From assembly GCA_002869615.1 (NCBI GenBank), contig PKUH01000022.1:1-38743 (forward strand): a stretch of DNA of 38,743 bases, in the 5' to 3' direction. The position numbers and the translations under genes were made by a program. Each line of letters starts with the position of its first letter. The first letter of the stretch is position 1. This document shows, in pieces, positions 24,454 to 32,958 of the stretch. The notes under the pieces were generated by a model that saw only the letters and a program-made list of their open reading frames with translations, was not told where the DNA came from and searched no databases. Source of the stretch: Desulfuromonas sp. GTDB lineage: Bacteria; Desulfobacterota; Desulfuromonadia; Desulfuromonadales; UBA2294.

Positions 24454-25431
24454 TCAGGTAATGAGCAACCCGAGCCCACTCCCCAGCGCGGCCAAAACAA
24501 AGCTGATTAATGTCCATTTCTGAGCTGGAATAATTTCCGTTGTTTTATTTTTTTGCATCAGCCTGATCGCGGCCATGATGCCGAACGGCATGCCGATTAT
24601 GCCGAGTCTTATTCCTTCATTGAGACCGACAACCGGAAGAACAAGCAACAACAGGTACGCTACAATTATCATTGTCATGAATAACCATTCGGCACTATTT
24701 CGACTTAACCTGACAACGAGATTCTTCTTGCCGGCGGCGAGGTCGGCGTTGCGGTCCGGAAACTCATTGATCACCAGAAAGGCAGCTATCAGGATACCGA
24801 GCGGTAGTGAAAGCAGGATGACATCTGTTGGCAACGTGTGTCTTTGCACCAGGTAGGTGCCGCAACAGATCAGTGGTCCATAGGTGACGGCGACGGCCAG
24901 TTCACCAAATCCGCGGTAGGAGAGTTTGGCCGGTGGTGCGTTGTAGAAATAGGCAAGACCAACACCGATCAAGCCGATTACAAAAATAAGGGGCTCACGG
25001 TAGAAAGTGATCACAAATCCGGCGGCGATACCGTGCAGATAGAAGAGAGCGGCGACGGCGAAGGTTTGTCGGCTGGTCATAAGGCCATCGACAATAACCC
25101 GTTTTCCTCCCGAAAATGGGCTTTGATCCTCATCGTTGACTCCCATATCCGCTTCGTAATCAAAAACTTCTCCCGAAGCGTTCTTGGCCGCTTCCAGGAA
25201 AAATATACCTGCCACCGTTAATGCCAGCCATCCCCAGTGAATCGAGCCGACAGATGCAGCAATGCAGGTACCGAGGAATATGGAGGATATCGATGCAAGA
25301 CTGATTTTCGGGTCGATGAGGCGCCAGATGCCGAGCAGGATGTTTCCGGTTACTGCAGTATTTTCTGCATGTGCGTGATTGTTGTTGATGATCTGTTCGG
25401 ATGAAGACGCAGATAGATGCATTGGATCCAT
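24454..25431 (-). CDS. UbiA-family prenyltransferase (MenA-like)
   Basis: A 325-residue integral membrane protein with about eight hydrophobic helices. The first aspartate-rich site is seen around GEVFDYEADMGVNDEDQSPFSGGKRVI, and the second around INEFPDRNADLAAGKKNLVVRL. Both are arranged as in 1,4-dihydroxy-2-naphthoate prenyltransferases, which attach a polyprenyl chain during menaquinone synthesis. The first motif is not the textbook NDxxDxxxD, so another aromatic acceptor is possible. ATG 25431 is chosen because GGAGGG precedes it by 4 bases; the frame is open upstream, but those codons are unlike the family. No other menaquinone genes are nearby. Confidence 0.82.
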   Translation of the reverse strand: MDPMHLSASSSEQIINNNHAHAENTAVTGNILLGIWRLIDPKISLASISSIFLGTCIAASVGSIHWGWLALTVAGIFFLEAAKNASGEVFDYEADMGVNDEDQSPFSGGKRVIVDGLMTSRQTFAVAALFYLHGIAAGFVITFYREPLIFVIGLIGVGLAYFYNAPPAKLSYRGFGELAVAVTYGPLICCGTYLVQRHTLPTDVILLSLPLGILIAAFLVINEFPDRNADLAAGKKNLVVRLSRNSAEWLFMTMIIVAYLLLLVLPVVGLNEGIRLGIIGMPFGIMAAIRLMQKNKTTEIIPAQKWTLISFVLAALGSGLGLLIT

Positions 25432-25664
25432 TTTGCCCTCCATAATGTTAGAGATATTTAACTTTAGGCCGAATCCTTGTGAATGCAACTGCATCGGCTC
25501 ATTTTCACGAGAGTCATGCGCAGTTTCATGATTGTAGAGATTTAGGACCTGAATAGGTCGGGGGGGGATTGGAACCCGGATTGATTGCAGTGAAAAGTTG
25601 CCGGCGTGATATTTTCAGGACTTATTCGCAACTTGTTTTAAGCCGCAGCTGTCTTTCAGGAGCC
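25432..25664. other. Gap between recQ and the prenyltransferase gene
   Basis: 233 bases with no gene recognised. It contains an uninterrupted run of eight G at 25560-25567 (a likely length-error site) and no clear terminator or conserved site. Confidence 0.4.
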
Positions 25665-27482
25665 TTATTTGCACATATACTCGATAATTTCATCGATAAA
25701 TTCATCGCCATAGCGTTCGAGCTTGGTCTGACCCACTCCATTAATGCCGAGCATATCTTCTCGGTTGGTCGGCAGGGTCGCCGCCATCTCGGCAAGTGAA
25801 CCATCGCCGAAAACGACATAAGGCGGCACGCCGTCACGATCGGCGATCTGTTTGCGCCTGGCGCGCAGTAACTGGAACAGATCCTCGTCGTATTCGATAC
25901 CTGCAATTTTACGAGCTGGTTTCTTGTTGCGTTCGGGTTTGACCCGCAATCGGCTTAATGACAGTTTTTTTTCACCACGTAAAAGTGGCCGGGCGGCTTC
26001 AGTCAGTTTGATTATCGAATAGTTGGCCATGTCCTGTTCGAGGTAGCCGAGGTGGATCAGTTGTCGCAACAGGTGGCTCCAGTGATCCTGATTCTGGTCT
26101 TTGCCAATACCCCAGGTTGAGAGTTTTTCATGCTGCAGCGAGTAGATTCGTTCTGTTTTGGCGCCACGTAATACATCAACAACGTGGCCGATGCCGAAAC
26201 GCTGGCCAACGCGGAACACACAGGAGAGAGCTTTGCGGGCATCCTCCGTCGCATCAAATGATTCCGGCGGGTCAAGGCAGATATCACAGTTACCGCAATC
26301 CTCTCCGAGTTGTTCACTGAAGTAGCCAAGCAGGGCACGGCGACGGCAGGTGCCGGATTCGGCAAAAGCGGCCATGGCATTCAATTTCTGAATTTCAATC
26401 CGGTTCTGCTCCGGATTGCCCCCCTGTTCAATCAACCCCCGGGAGAGGGCGATGTCACCATAGCCGAAGAGCAACAAGGCTTCGGCTGGCAGGCCATCAC
26501 GCCCGGCCCGGCCGGTCTCCTGATAGTAGCTTTCGATATTCTTCGGGAGGTCGTAGTGCACGACAAAACGAACATTTGGTTTATCGATTCCCATACCAAA
26601 GGCAACCGTGGCGACGACGATCTGTATATCATCACGCAGAAACTGTTCCTGAACCGTTCGACGGGTCTCGGCGTTGAGCCCGGCATGGTAAGCCGCAGCC
26701 TTGTACCCGTCGTCCTGAAGTTTTGCGGCAATACTTTCCACCCGTTTACGGCTCAAGGCGTAAACGATGCCCGATTCCTCCTGCCGACCGGAGAGAAATC
26801 GCCGCAGCTGCTCGGCCGGTTTTTTTTTGTCGATCAGGGTATAACGGATATTCGGCCGATCAAAGCTGGCACATATCTGGAGTGGTTTGTTGAGACTCAG
26901 TCGTTGCAGAATATCGCGGCGGGTCTGTTTTTCAGCGGTTGCCGTGAGTGCCAGCATCGGTATTTCGGGGAACTGCTGCCTGAGGGAACCAAGCTGGATA
27001 TATTCGGGACGGAAATCATGCCCCCATTGGGAAACACAGTGAGCTTCATCAATGGCAAAAAGGGCGATCTCGAGTTCCTCCAGTCTTTTCCTGAAACCAT
27101 TGTTCAAGAGTCGCTCCGGCGCAACATAAAGCAGGTCAAGTTCACCGGCGTGCAGTTGCGCCAGCACCTGCCGCGCTTCAGCCGCTTTCAACGAGGAATT
27201 GTAGCAGGCTGCCCGTACGCCATTGGCAACCAGGGCATCAACCTGGTCTTTCATTAATGAAATCAGGGGGGAGACGACAATTCCGACGCCGGGACGCAGC
27301 AGGGCCGGTATCTGGTAACAGATTGATTTACCGCCCCCGGTCGGCATCAGCACGAAGACGTCGTTTCCGGCAACGACCTGGTCGATTATCTGTTCCTGAT
27401 ATTCGCGAAATTCCTGGTAGCCGAAAGTCTGTTGCAGAATCTCTTTGGCGTTGTTGTTTTCGGTCGGGATATGTTTTTCCAT
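25665..27482 (-). CDS. recQ: ATP-dependent DNA helicase RecQ
   Basis: 3'-5' superfamily 2 DNA helicase for recombination and fork repair, 605 residues from ATG 27482, close to the usual ~610. Helicase motifs: MPTGGGKSICYQIPAL (Walker A), DEAHCVSQWGHDFRPEY, LTATAEKQTR, and motif VI YYQETGRAGRDG. The RecQ-C-terminal zinc-binding cysteines are in TCRRRALLGYF and CGNCDIC. The HRDC domain occupies the last ~80 residues (ELLRARRKQIADRDGVPPYVVFGD). An alternative ATG lies 10 codons upstream at 27512; neither has a convincing ribosome-binding site. The repeat-rich gap of 27558-27715 lies upstream. Expressed alone or with the prenyltransferase gene. Confidence 0.95.
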   Translation of the reverse strand: MEKHIPTENNNAKEILQQTFGYQEFREYQEQIIDQVVAGNDVFVLMPTGGGKSICYQIPALLRPGVGIVVSPLISLMKDQVDALVANGVRAACYNSSLKAAEARQVLAQLHAGELDLLYVAPERLLNNGFRKRLEELEIALFAIDEAHCVSQWGHDFRPEYIQLGSLRQQFPEIPMLALTATAEKQTRRDILQRLSLNKPLQICASFDRPNIRYTLIDKKKPAEQLRRFLSGRQEESGIVYALSRKRVESIAAKLQDDGYKAAAYHAGLNAETRRTVQEQFLRDDIQIVVATVAFGMGIDKPNVRFVVHYDLPKNIESYYQETGRAGRDGLPAEALLLFGYGDIALSRGLIEQGGNPEQNRIEIQKLNAMAAFAESGTCRRRALLGYFSEQLGEDCGNCDICLDPPESFDATEDARKALSCVFRVGQRFGIGHVVDVLRGAKTERIYSLQHEKLSTWGIGKDQNQDHWSHLLRQLIHLGYLEQDMANYSIIKLTEAARPLLRGEKKLSLSRLRVKPERNKKPARKIAGIEYDEDLFQLLRARRKQIADRDGVPPYVVFGDGSLAEMAATLPTNREDMLGINGVGQTKLERYGDEFIDEIIEYMCK

Positions 27483-27591
27483 TACGATCTTTAACTCTTG
27501 ATTGATTCGCATGAATCTTGAAAATTCGGTTTCGCAGTATAACCTGACTGAAGTCAATAGTGATAGGGCTCGATGAATAAATATTAGTAAA

Positions 27592-27642
27592 CAGTTGACA
27601 GTTATCAGTCGCCAGGAAAAATCTTGTAGAAACTGTCAACTG
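27592..27642. repeat. Inverted repeat of the CAACTGTCAACTG type
   Basis: Perfect 12-base arms CAGTTGACAGTT (27592-27603) and AACTGTCAACTG (27631-27642), with a 27-base loop. An additional CCAACTGT follows directly. No T-run or obvious terminator form. Confidence 0.75.
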
Positions 27643-27705
27643 CCAACTGTGTTATCCTGCTTTACAAATATTTTACAAATCTTTGACCTCCGCATGACGA
27701 CGTGT

Positions 27706-27766
27706 GCTGTGAGACGTGATTGACTGGGGCCAACTTGAACAAACCTGGCGACTCACAACTCACAGC
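27706..27766. repeat. Second inverted repeat, GTGAG/CTCAC type
   Basis: Arms GCTGTGAGACGTGA (27706-27719) and TCACAACTCACAGC (27753-27766) match in 12 of 14 positions across a 33-base loop. It ends just before the ribosome-binding site of the von Willebrand gene. Confidence 0.7.
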
Positions 27767-27787
27767 AAACGTAAGGAGGAAAGATTC

Positions 27788-29125
27788 ATGAAAACGACAC
27801 AAAGAATTCTCAGCCCGATCCTGATTATTGCCGCCCTGTTTTTGGTGGTACCGGTGCAGGCACGGCCACTGGTCGAATGCGATCTGAGCCTCGACCGGAC
27901 TGTTTTGCCGGCCGGGCAGGCGCAGAGGACCGTCATCAAGGTGAATCTCGATGTGCCGGCTATCCCGGTCGAGACTGACAGGCCGGCGGTCAACCTGACC
28001 CTGGTTATGGATCGGTCCGGTTCAATGTCGGGACAGAAAATTAATAAAGCGCGTGAGGCGGCCATTACTGCGCTGCGTCGACTCGGGCCGCAGGATCTCT
28101 TTTCCCTGGTTGTTTACGATCATAATGTTCAGACTCTGGTGCCGCCGCAGAGTGCGGCCAATACTGAATGGATCGAATCGCGCATCCGCAGTATCGGTAC
28201 CGGCGGCAACACCGCGCTGTACGGCGCAGTCAGTCAGGGAGCGGCTGAAGTGCGCAAGAATTTACATCGTTCTCATGTGCACCGGGTGGTGCTGCTCTCC
28301 GATGGCCTCGCCAATGTTGGTCCGAGTCAGCCGGCTGATCTCGCCCGCCTGGGTGCTGCCCTGATCAAGGAAGGGATTTCGGTCACGACTATCGGTATCG
28401 GCACCGATTTTAACGAGGATCTGATGTCTCAACTGGCTGACCGCAGCGACGGCAACCACTATTTTGTTGAATCGAGCCGTGATCTGCCGCGCATCTTCGC
28501 GGCTGAACTTGGAGATGTCCTCTCGGTCGCCGCCCGCAAGGTTATTATTGAGATTGATTGCCCGAACGGGGTTCGGCCGCTCCGTATTATCGGCCGTGAC
28601 GGACGGATTCGTGGCAACCAGGTGCAGATTCATCTGAATCAACTCTATGGTGGGCAGGAAAAGTATGCATTGATTGAAGTCATGGTAGAACCGGGTCGAG
28701 AGAATGCGACACAGAAGATTGCTGATGCCCGTTGTTCTTATGAGAACGCCCTGACCAACAAGCCGGAACGTTCGATGTCGGTCGCCTCGGTCCGTTTCTC
28801 GAAGAGCCTTGATGACGTGCGACGCTCGGCGAACAAGCCGGTACAGAAGGCCGTGGTTGAAAACGAGCTCGCCGAAGCGCGCGACAAGGCGCTTGACCTC
28901 TACAACGCCGGCAAGAAGGATGAAGCGGTGCAGCAGTTAAAAGAAAAGAAAGCCGAGATATCCTCGCGCAGCCAGGCTCTCGGGTTTGACGATATTGCCG
29001 AAGAGGCCGAGGAAGAGCTTGCGGAAGATGAAGAGGTCTTTGCCGCACCGAGCATGGCTCCTTCAGTCCCGAAATCGATCCGGTCCGAAAGCTACAAGGT
29101 CCGCAAGCAGCAAAAAGATTATTGA
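27788..29125 (+). CDS. Exported von Willebrand factor type A domain protein
   Basis: A 445-residue protein with a signal peptide (about residues 1-25, ending VPVQA). A small domain precedes the VWA domain, whose metal-ion-dependent adhesion site is complete: DRSGSMSG (DxSxS), the threonine in TGGNTALYGA and the aspartate in LLSDGLANVG. A beta-rich part follows, then a helical, charged C-terminal third (about 340-420: EAQD-rich helices, EEAEEELAEDEE) and a basic tail. No chaperone ATPase or protease partner gene adjoins it. ATG 27788 follows AAGGAGGA. Role likely in periplasmic or surface protein interaction; no specific partner evident. Confidence 0.85.
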   Translation: MKTTQRILSPILIIAALFLVVPVQARPLVECDLSLDRTVLPAGQAQRTVIKVNLDVPAIPVETDRPAVNLTLVMDRSGSMSGQKINKAREAAITALRRLGPQDLFSLVVYDHNVQTLVPPQSAANTEWIESRIRSIGTGGNTALYGAVSQGAAEVRKNLHRSHVHRVVLLSDGLANVGPSQPADLARLGAALIKEGISVTTIGIGTDFNEDLMSQLADRSDGNHYFVESSRDLPRIFAAELGDVLSVAARKVIIEIDCPNGVRPLRIIGRDGRIRGNQVQIHLNQLYGGQEKYALIEVMVEPGRENATQKIADARCSYENALTNKPERSMSVASVRFSKSLDDVRRSANKPVQKAVVENELAEARDKALDLYNAGKKDEAVQQLKEKKAEISSRSQALGFDDIAEEAEEELAEDEEVFAAPSMAPSVPKSIRSESYKVRKQQKDY

Positions 29126-29136
29126 TCTGCTATGAT

Positions 29137-29164
29137 GTCCGGGGCTGGGATACCTGCTCCGGAC
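29137..29164 (+). terminator. Hairpin after the von Willebrand gene
   Basis: GTCCGGGGCTGG-GATA-CCTGCTCCGGAC: a 12-pair stem with one T-T mismatch and one G-T pair. Only a short T-run follows (gtattt), so termination is possible but not certain. Confidence 0.5.
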
Positions 29165-29490
29165 GTATTTAACGCAAAGGGAATATGAACTTCCTTGGCG
29201 CCTTTGCGACTTGAGTGAGCGAAGCGAACGGGCGTGAGAATAAAAGCTTTAAAGCTGGTTTAACGCAAAGACGCAAAGTTCGCAAAGTTTAAGCAATGCT
29301 AAATGCCAAAGCATTTTAACGGAGAGACGCTGAGGCGCAGAGAGGTATACTTTATTTTGTTTTCCTTGGTGTCTCCGTGTCTTGGTGATGATATTGATGA
29401 TTTTCATCTCTCTCCGCCTCTCCGTTAAAACGAATTTGAATTTCCTTTGCGCCTTGGCGTCTTGAGTGAGCGAAGCGAACGAGCGTTAAG
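29165..29490. repeat. Composite intergenic repeat cluster
   Basis: No gene is seen here. Modules in order: TTTAACGCAAAGG (29168-29180); a CCTTTGCG phrase followed by a 20-base unit 29210-29229 (cttgagtgagcgaagcgaac); GTGAGAATAAAA (29234-29257); TTTAACGCAAAGACGC (29259-29274); a palindromic unit 29314-29430; and an exact second copy of the 20-base unit at 29461-29480. Two related families are interleaved, one built on cgcaaag and one on gagagacgc. Confidence 0.75.
29314..29430. repeat. 117-base element with 13-base terminal inverted repeats
   Basis: Perfect arms TTTTAACGGAGAG (29314-29326) and CTCTCCGTTAAAA (29418-29430). Sequence beyond the arms is also roughly complementary (gcgcagagag against ctctctccgc). 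No coding capacity, so it is MITE- or REP-like rather than an insertion sequence. Confidence 0.7.
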
Positions 29491-29515
29491 GTTATTTGAT
29501 TCCAAGGTTTTTTTA

Positions 29516-31192
29516 ATGACCCGATTCAGACTGATCACATCCTGGCTTCTGCTGCTGATCCCGACCCTGTTGTTGGGGGTCGGCGCACTTTACCTGCTCA
29601 AGTGTGAGGAGAGCCGACTCGAAGAGTCAGCCAGGGCGACAGCCAGGGATCGGATTGCCGCCATCGCCGGCAATATCGATCTGGCGATCGCCGAGGTCAA
29701 GGACGGACTGGTCGAAACCATGCAAGCCCTGCCGCCCGGAAACCTTGAGCAGCAGGCCGATCTGCTTGAGGAGTGGAAACGGAGTAATCCGCTGGTCCGG
29801 AATGTCTTTGTCTGGGCGCCGGGCCGCGGTCTGCTCTATCCGGACCCGGAAATGCCGGCAACTGATGAAGAAGCCGGCTTTATCCGCCGCTACCTGCCAT
29901 TGTTCACCAATCGGGCTGCCTGGGTTGAACTGCCGATGGATCGTTATCCCGAATCGACAGCGCAGGAGCAGGTCAGCAGTATCCTGCTTGATCGCAAGGA
30001 GTTGCGCCAACTGGCCAAACAGGCTCCGGCCACGGCATCTGCCGGTCAATCTTACGCGGCAGAAGAGGATGAATCGCCGCTTGGTTCCGGGGGCTGGCGA
30101 CACTGGTTCGCCGACAATCGATTGCATCTTATCGGCTGGTATGATTCCGGCGGCGGTGCACAACGGATCGGGGTCGAAGTCGAGATGATGGCACTTTTAA
30201 GCCGGTTGCTCGGTAACTTTCCGGTCTCACCGCCCTATGGAGAAACCTATGCCCTGGTTGATGGTAACAGCAATGTTTTCCATCAGGTCGGACCGGTTGA
30301 AATTGCCAGTCAGAAACCTTTGGCCAGGGTTTCGATCAACGAGCTGCCGCACTGGCAGGTTTCAGCCTACCCGAATCCCGAATCTGCCGTTTCCGAGAGT
30401 GGTTTCTTCCTTGTCTCGTCTCTGCTGGTCGGCATTTTTGTCATTGCGATTCTGTTCGGCGGATCACTGCTTCTCTGGCAGGCGCACCGTAATCAACGTG
30501 ATGCCCGTCAAAAAACTTCTTTCGTCTCAAACGTTTCCCATGAGTTGAAAACACCGTTGACCACCATTCGTATGTACGCCGAAATGCTTGCTGAAGGGAA
30601 GATCAAACAAGAGCAAAAACAGCATGACTACCTGCAAACAATTGTTCGGGAAAGCCAGCGTTTGACCCGTCTGGTCAATAATGTGCTCGATTTCAGTCGT
30701 CTCGAACAGGGGCGTAAAGAGTTTTCACAAGAGAGGATCGATCTTGCGGCGTTGTTGCACCAGCTTCTGGATAGCCAGTTGGTGCGCCTTGAAGAGGTTG
30801 GCCTCCAGTTGTCCCGGAAAATCGGTGAGGTCCCTGTGCCGATCGATTGTGATCGTGATGCTATCGAACAAATCGTACTTAACCTTGTCGACAATGCCAT
30901 TAAATACGCGGCCGATGGCAAAAAACTGGTGGTTGAGTTGCAGTCCGGGAGTCACTCCGTGGTCGTTCGGGTTCGCGATAACGGACCAGGAATTCCTGCT
31001 CAGCACCGTCAGCAGGTCTTTGCTAAATTTCATCGGGTCGATGCTTCCCTGACAACCCGGAAACAGGGAGCCGGCCTCGGTTTGAGTATTGCTCGCCAGC
31101 TGGCTGAAGGGGTCGGCGGGTCACTTGCCTTCTGTCCGAATGCCGGAGGGGGTTCCTGTTTTGAACTGTCGCTGCCGATGGGAATAAACTGA
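29516..31192 (+). CDS. Membrane sensor histidine kinase
   Basis: A 558-residue kinase. Transmembrane segment 1 is near the N-terminus (SWLLLLIPTLLLGVGALYLL), and segment 2 around residues 300-325 (FFLVSSLLVGIFVIAILFGGSLLLW), enclosing a ~280-residue periplasmic sensor region that I cannot name. No HAMP domain is seen between segment 2 and the phosphoacceptor helix SNVSHELKTPLTTIRM. The ATPase domain has NLVDNAIKYA, DNGPGIP and GLGLSIARQL. ATG 29516 is chosen because the in-frame codons before it translate the repeat (LSERSER). The cognate regulator gene overlaps its stop (ATGA), so they form an operon. Confidence 0.92.
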   Translation: MTRFRLITSWLLLLIPTLLLGVGALYLLKCEESRLEESARATARDRIAAIAGNIDLAIAEVKDGLVETMQALPPGNLEQQADLLEEWKRSNPLVRNVFVWAPGRGLLYPDPEMPATDEEAGFIRRYLPLFTNRAAWVELPMDRYPESTAQEQVSSILLDRKELRQLAKQAPATASAGQSYAAEEDESPLGSGGWRHWFADNRLHLIGWYDSGGGAQRIGVEVEMMALLSRLLGNFPVSPPYGETYALVDGNSNVFHQVGPVEIASQKPLARVSINELPHWQVSAYPNPESAVSESGFFLVSSLLVGIFVIAILFGGSLLLWQAHRNQRDARQKTSFVSNVSHELKTPLTTIRMYAEMLAEGKIKQEQKQHDYLQTIVRESQRLTRLVNNVLDFSRLEQGRKEFSQERIDLAALLHQLLDSQLVRLEEVGLQLSRKIGEVPVPIDCDRDAIEQIVLNLVDNAIKYAADGKKLVVELQSGSHSVVVRVRDNGPGIPAQHRQQVFAKFHRVDASLTTRKQGAGLGLSIARQLAEGVGGSLAFCPNAGGGSCFELSLPMGIN

Positions 31193-31893
31193 TGCGTACA
31201 CGGATCCTGATCGCTGAAGATGATGCCAGCCTCCGGGTCGGACTGGTTGACCTACTCGAAGCAGAAGGTTATTCGATTATTATTGCCGAAAATGGTCAGC
31301 TGGCGCTTGATAAATATCGCGAGGCAAAACCTGACCTCGTAATCCTCGATGTCATGATGCCGGAAATGAGCGGCTACGATGTTTGCCGCGAGATCCGCAA
31401 GGAGGACAGTCGGACGCCGATCCTGATGCTGACCGCCAAGGGCGAGGAAATCGACAAGGTGGTCGGTCTCGAACTCGGTGCCGATGATTACGTGACCAAG
31501 CCGTTCGGTCTTTACGAACTCCGGGCCCGTGTTGCCGCCGTTCTGCGGCGATCAGCCAATACCCCGGCTGAATCGGGCGCTCAATTGCCGGATACATTTG
31601 TGATCGGCCGGTCTGAAATTAACCGGAAAACGTACGAGGTCTTTCGCGGTGAACTGCGCAACGAACTGACAGCGCGTGAACTGAAACTGCTGGAGTTTTT
31701 TTACAGCCGCCCGAATGAAGTGTTGTCACGCAATGATCTTTTAAACGCTGCCTGGGGGGTTGATTACTTCGGTACGACCCGGACCCTCGATCAGCACATG
31801 GCACAACTGCGTAAAAAGATCGAATCGGATCCGGCCGCACCGATGTTTTTGCTGACTGTGCACGGGGTCGGGTACAAGTACCGACCGGTCTAA
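31192..31893 (+). CDS. OmpR/PhoB-family response regulator
   Basis: A 233-residue transcription factor. The receiver domain has the acid pair in LIAEDDASLR, phosphoacceptor D53 in VILDVMMPEMSG, threonine in MLTAKGEE and lysine in YVTKPFG. The C-terminal winged helix runs from about residue 135, with the recognition part DLLNAAWGVDYFGTTRTLDQHMAQLRKKIE and the wing HGVGYKYRPV. It is the obvious partner of the overlapping kinase gene (stop and start share ATGA). The regulated genes are not evident nearby. Confidence 0.95.
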   Translation: MRTRILIAEDDASLRVGLVDLLEAEGYSIIIAENGQLALDKYREAKPDLVILDVMMPEMSGYDVCREIRKEDSRTPILMLTAKGEEIDKVVGLELGADDYVTKPFGLYELRARVAAVLRRSANTPAESGAQLPDTFVIGRSEINRKTYEVFRGELRNELTARELKLLEFFYSRPNEVLSRNDLLNAAWGVDYFGTTRTLDQHMAQLRKKIESDPAAPMFLLTVHGVGYKYRPV

Positions 31894-31915
31894 TCCGTTC
31901 GCCACTCATCCATGT

Positions 31916-31943
31916 AAAAGGGCCGGTGTAAAACGGCCCTTTT
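31916..31943. terminator. Terminator between the response regulator and hydroquinone reductase genes
   Basis: Arms AAAAGGGCCG (31916-31925) and CGGCCCTTTT (31934-31943), perfectly complementary with an 8-base loop. The A and T tracts let it serve both converging genes. Confidence 0.92.
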
Positions 31944-31963
31944 CTTGTTCCTGGGGTGAACAT

Positions 31964-32923
31964 TCAGACAACGGGCAGCGGCTCCGGACCTTTGGGGATA
32001 ATCCCGTTCGGGTTCAGGTCTTTTAAGGAATAGTAGCCTGTTTTGATATGATCAAAACTGACCGTACTGGCAACACCGGTCAATTGGTAGATATTGTTCA
32101 GATACCTTGATATGTTCGGATAGTCCTTGATCCTTTTCTTGTTGCATTTGAATATTCCATGGTAGGCAACGTCGAAGCGGACCAGGGTGACAAACAGCCG
32201 GACGTCAGTTTCGGTCAGGTGCCGGCCAAAGACGAATGGGCCGCCGTTTCCCTGCAGCCTTCTTTCAAGGTCATCCAGAGCAGAAAAGACTTCATCATAA
32301 GCCTCTTCATAGGCTTTCTGGCTCGTTGCAAATCCTGCCCGATAGACCCCGTTGTTCAGCTTTTCGTAGTAAAAATGGTTCAATTTGTCGATCTCTGAAC
32401 GTAAATCCGGCGGGTAAAAGTCGATCGCGTTATTGGAATAGTCAGTGAAGGCCGAGTTCAGCATTCTCAAAATATCGGCAGACTCATTGTTGACCATGCA
32501 GCCCCGTTGTTTGTCCCAGAGTACCGGGACGGTGGCTCTGCCGGTATAAACCGGATCCTGGCGGGTGTAGAGTTCATGCATGTATGTTGAATCGTGCAGA
32601 TGATCGACGGTCGCTCCGGGGTAGCTCCCGAACTTCCAGCCCTGTGGCGTCATAACCGGAGAGGCTATCGAAACAGAGATAGTCTGTTCGAGCCCGAGAA
32701 TCTTGCGCACGAACAGGGTGCGGCAAGCCCAGGGGCAGATCAGGGCGACGTAGAGGTGATAACGGTCGGCTGCTGCCGGAAATCCATCGCCGCCGGTCGG
32801 ACCGGAACGCCCATCGGGAGTGACCCAGTTCCGGATCGAGGAGCGCTGGCGCAAGAATCGGCCAGCATTGTCCTTGTCCTGAACCGGTTGCCAGTCTTTT
32901 GTCCACTTGCCATTTACCAGCAT
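31964..32923 (-). CDS. Glutathionyl-hydroquinone reductase-like protein (YqjG/Xi-class GST)
   Basis: A 319-residue protein of the Xi-class glutathione transferase family, which reduces glutathionyl-hydroquinones. The catalytic cysteine motif is ALICPWACRT (about residue 64). Family-typical segments follow: TVPVLWDKQRGCMVNNESADI and the C-terminal helical half with LTETDVRLFVTLVRFDVAYHG. GGAG lies 7 bases upstream of ATG 32923. It is followed on the same strand by no gene; the yceI gene ends 35 bases upstream of it, so the two may be co-transcribed. In an organism of this type the thiol cofactor might be something other than glutathione; that is inference. Confidence 0.9.
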   Translation of the reverse strand: MLVNGKWTKDWQPVQDKDNAGRFLRQRSSIRNWVTPDGRSGPTGGDGFPAAADRYHLYVALICPWACRTLFVRKILGLEQTISVSIASPVMTPQGWKFGSYPGATVDHLHDSTYMHELYTRQDPVYTGRATVPVLWDKQRGCMVNNESADILRMLNSAFTDYSNNAIDFYPPDLRSEIDKLNHFYYEKLNNGVYRAGFATSQKAYEEAYDEVFSALDDLERRLQGNGGPFVFGRHLTETDVRLFVTLVRFDVAYHGIFKCNKKRIKDYPNISRYLNNIYQLTGVASTVSFDHIKTGYYSLKDLNPNGIIPKGPEPLPVV

Positions 32924-32958
32924 GGGTCAACTCCGGATGGGCGGAATCCGCCGGTTGG

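Noticed and set aside
25560-25567. Run of eight G
   Set aside because: It lies in a gap with no gene, so at most it is a sequencing-length risk.
26310-27257. Forward open frame of 315 codons opposite recQ
   Set aside because: It is antisense to conserved helicase motifs, with no motif of its own.
29165-29490. CRISPR array
   Set aside because: Repeat units differ in sequence and spacing, and there are no regular spacers or cas genes.
29447-29515. Upstream start for the sensor kinase
   Set aside because: The extra residues translate the intergenic repeat, and the signal-anchor helix fits ATG 29516.
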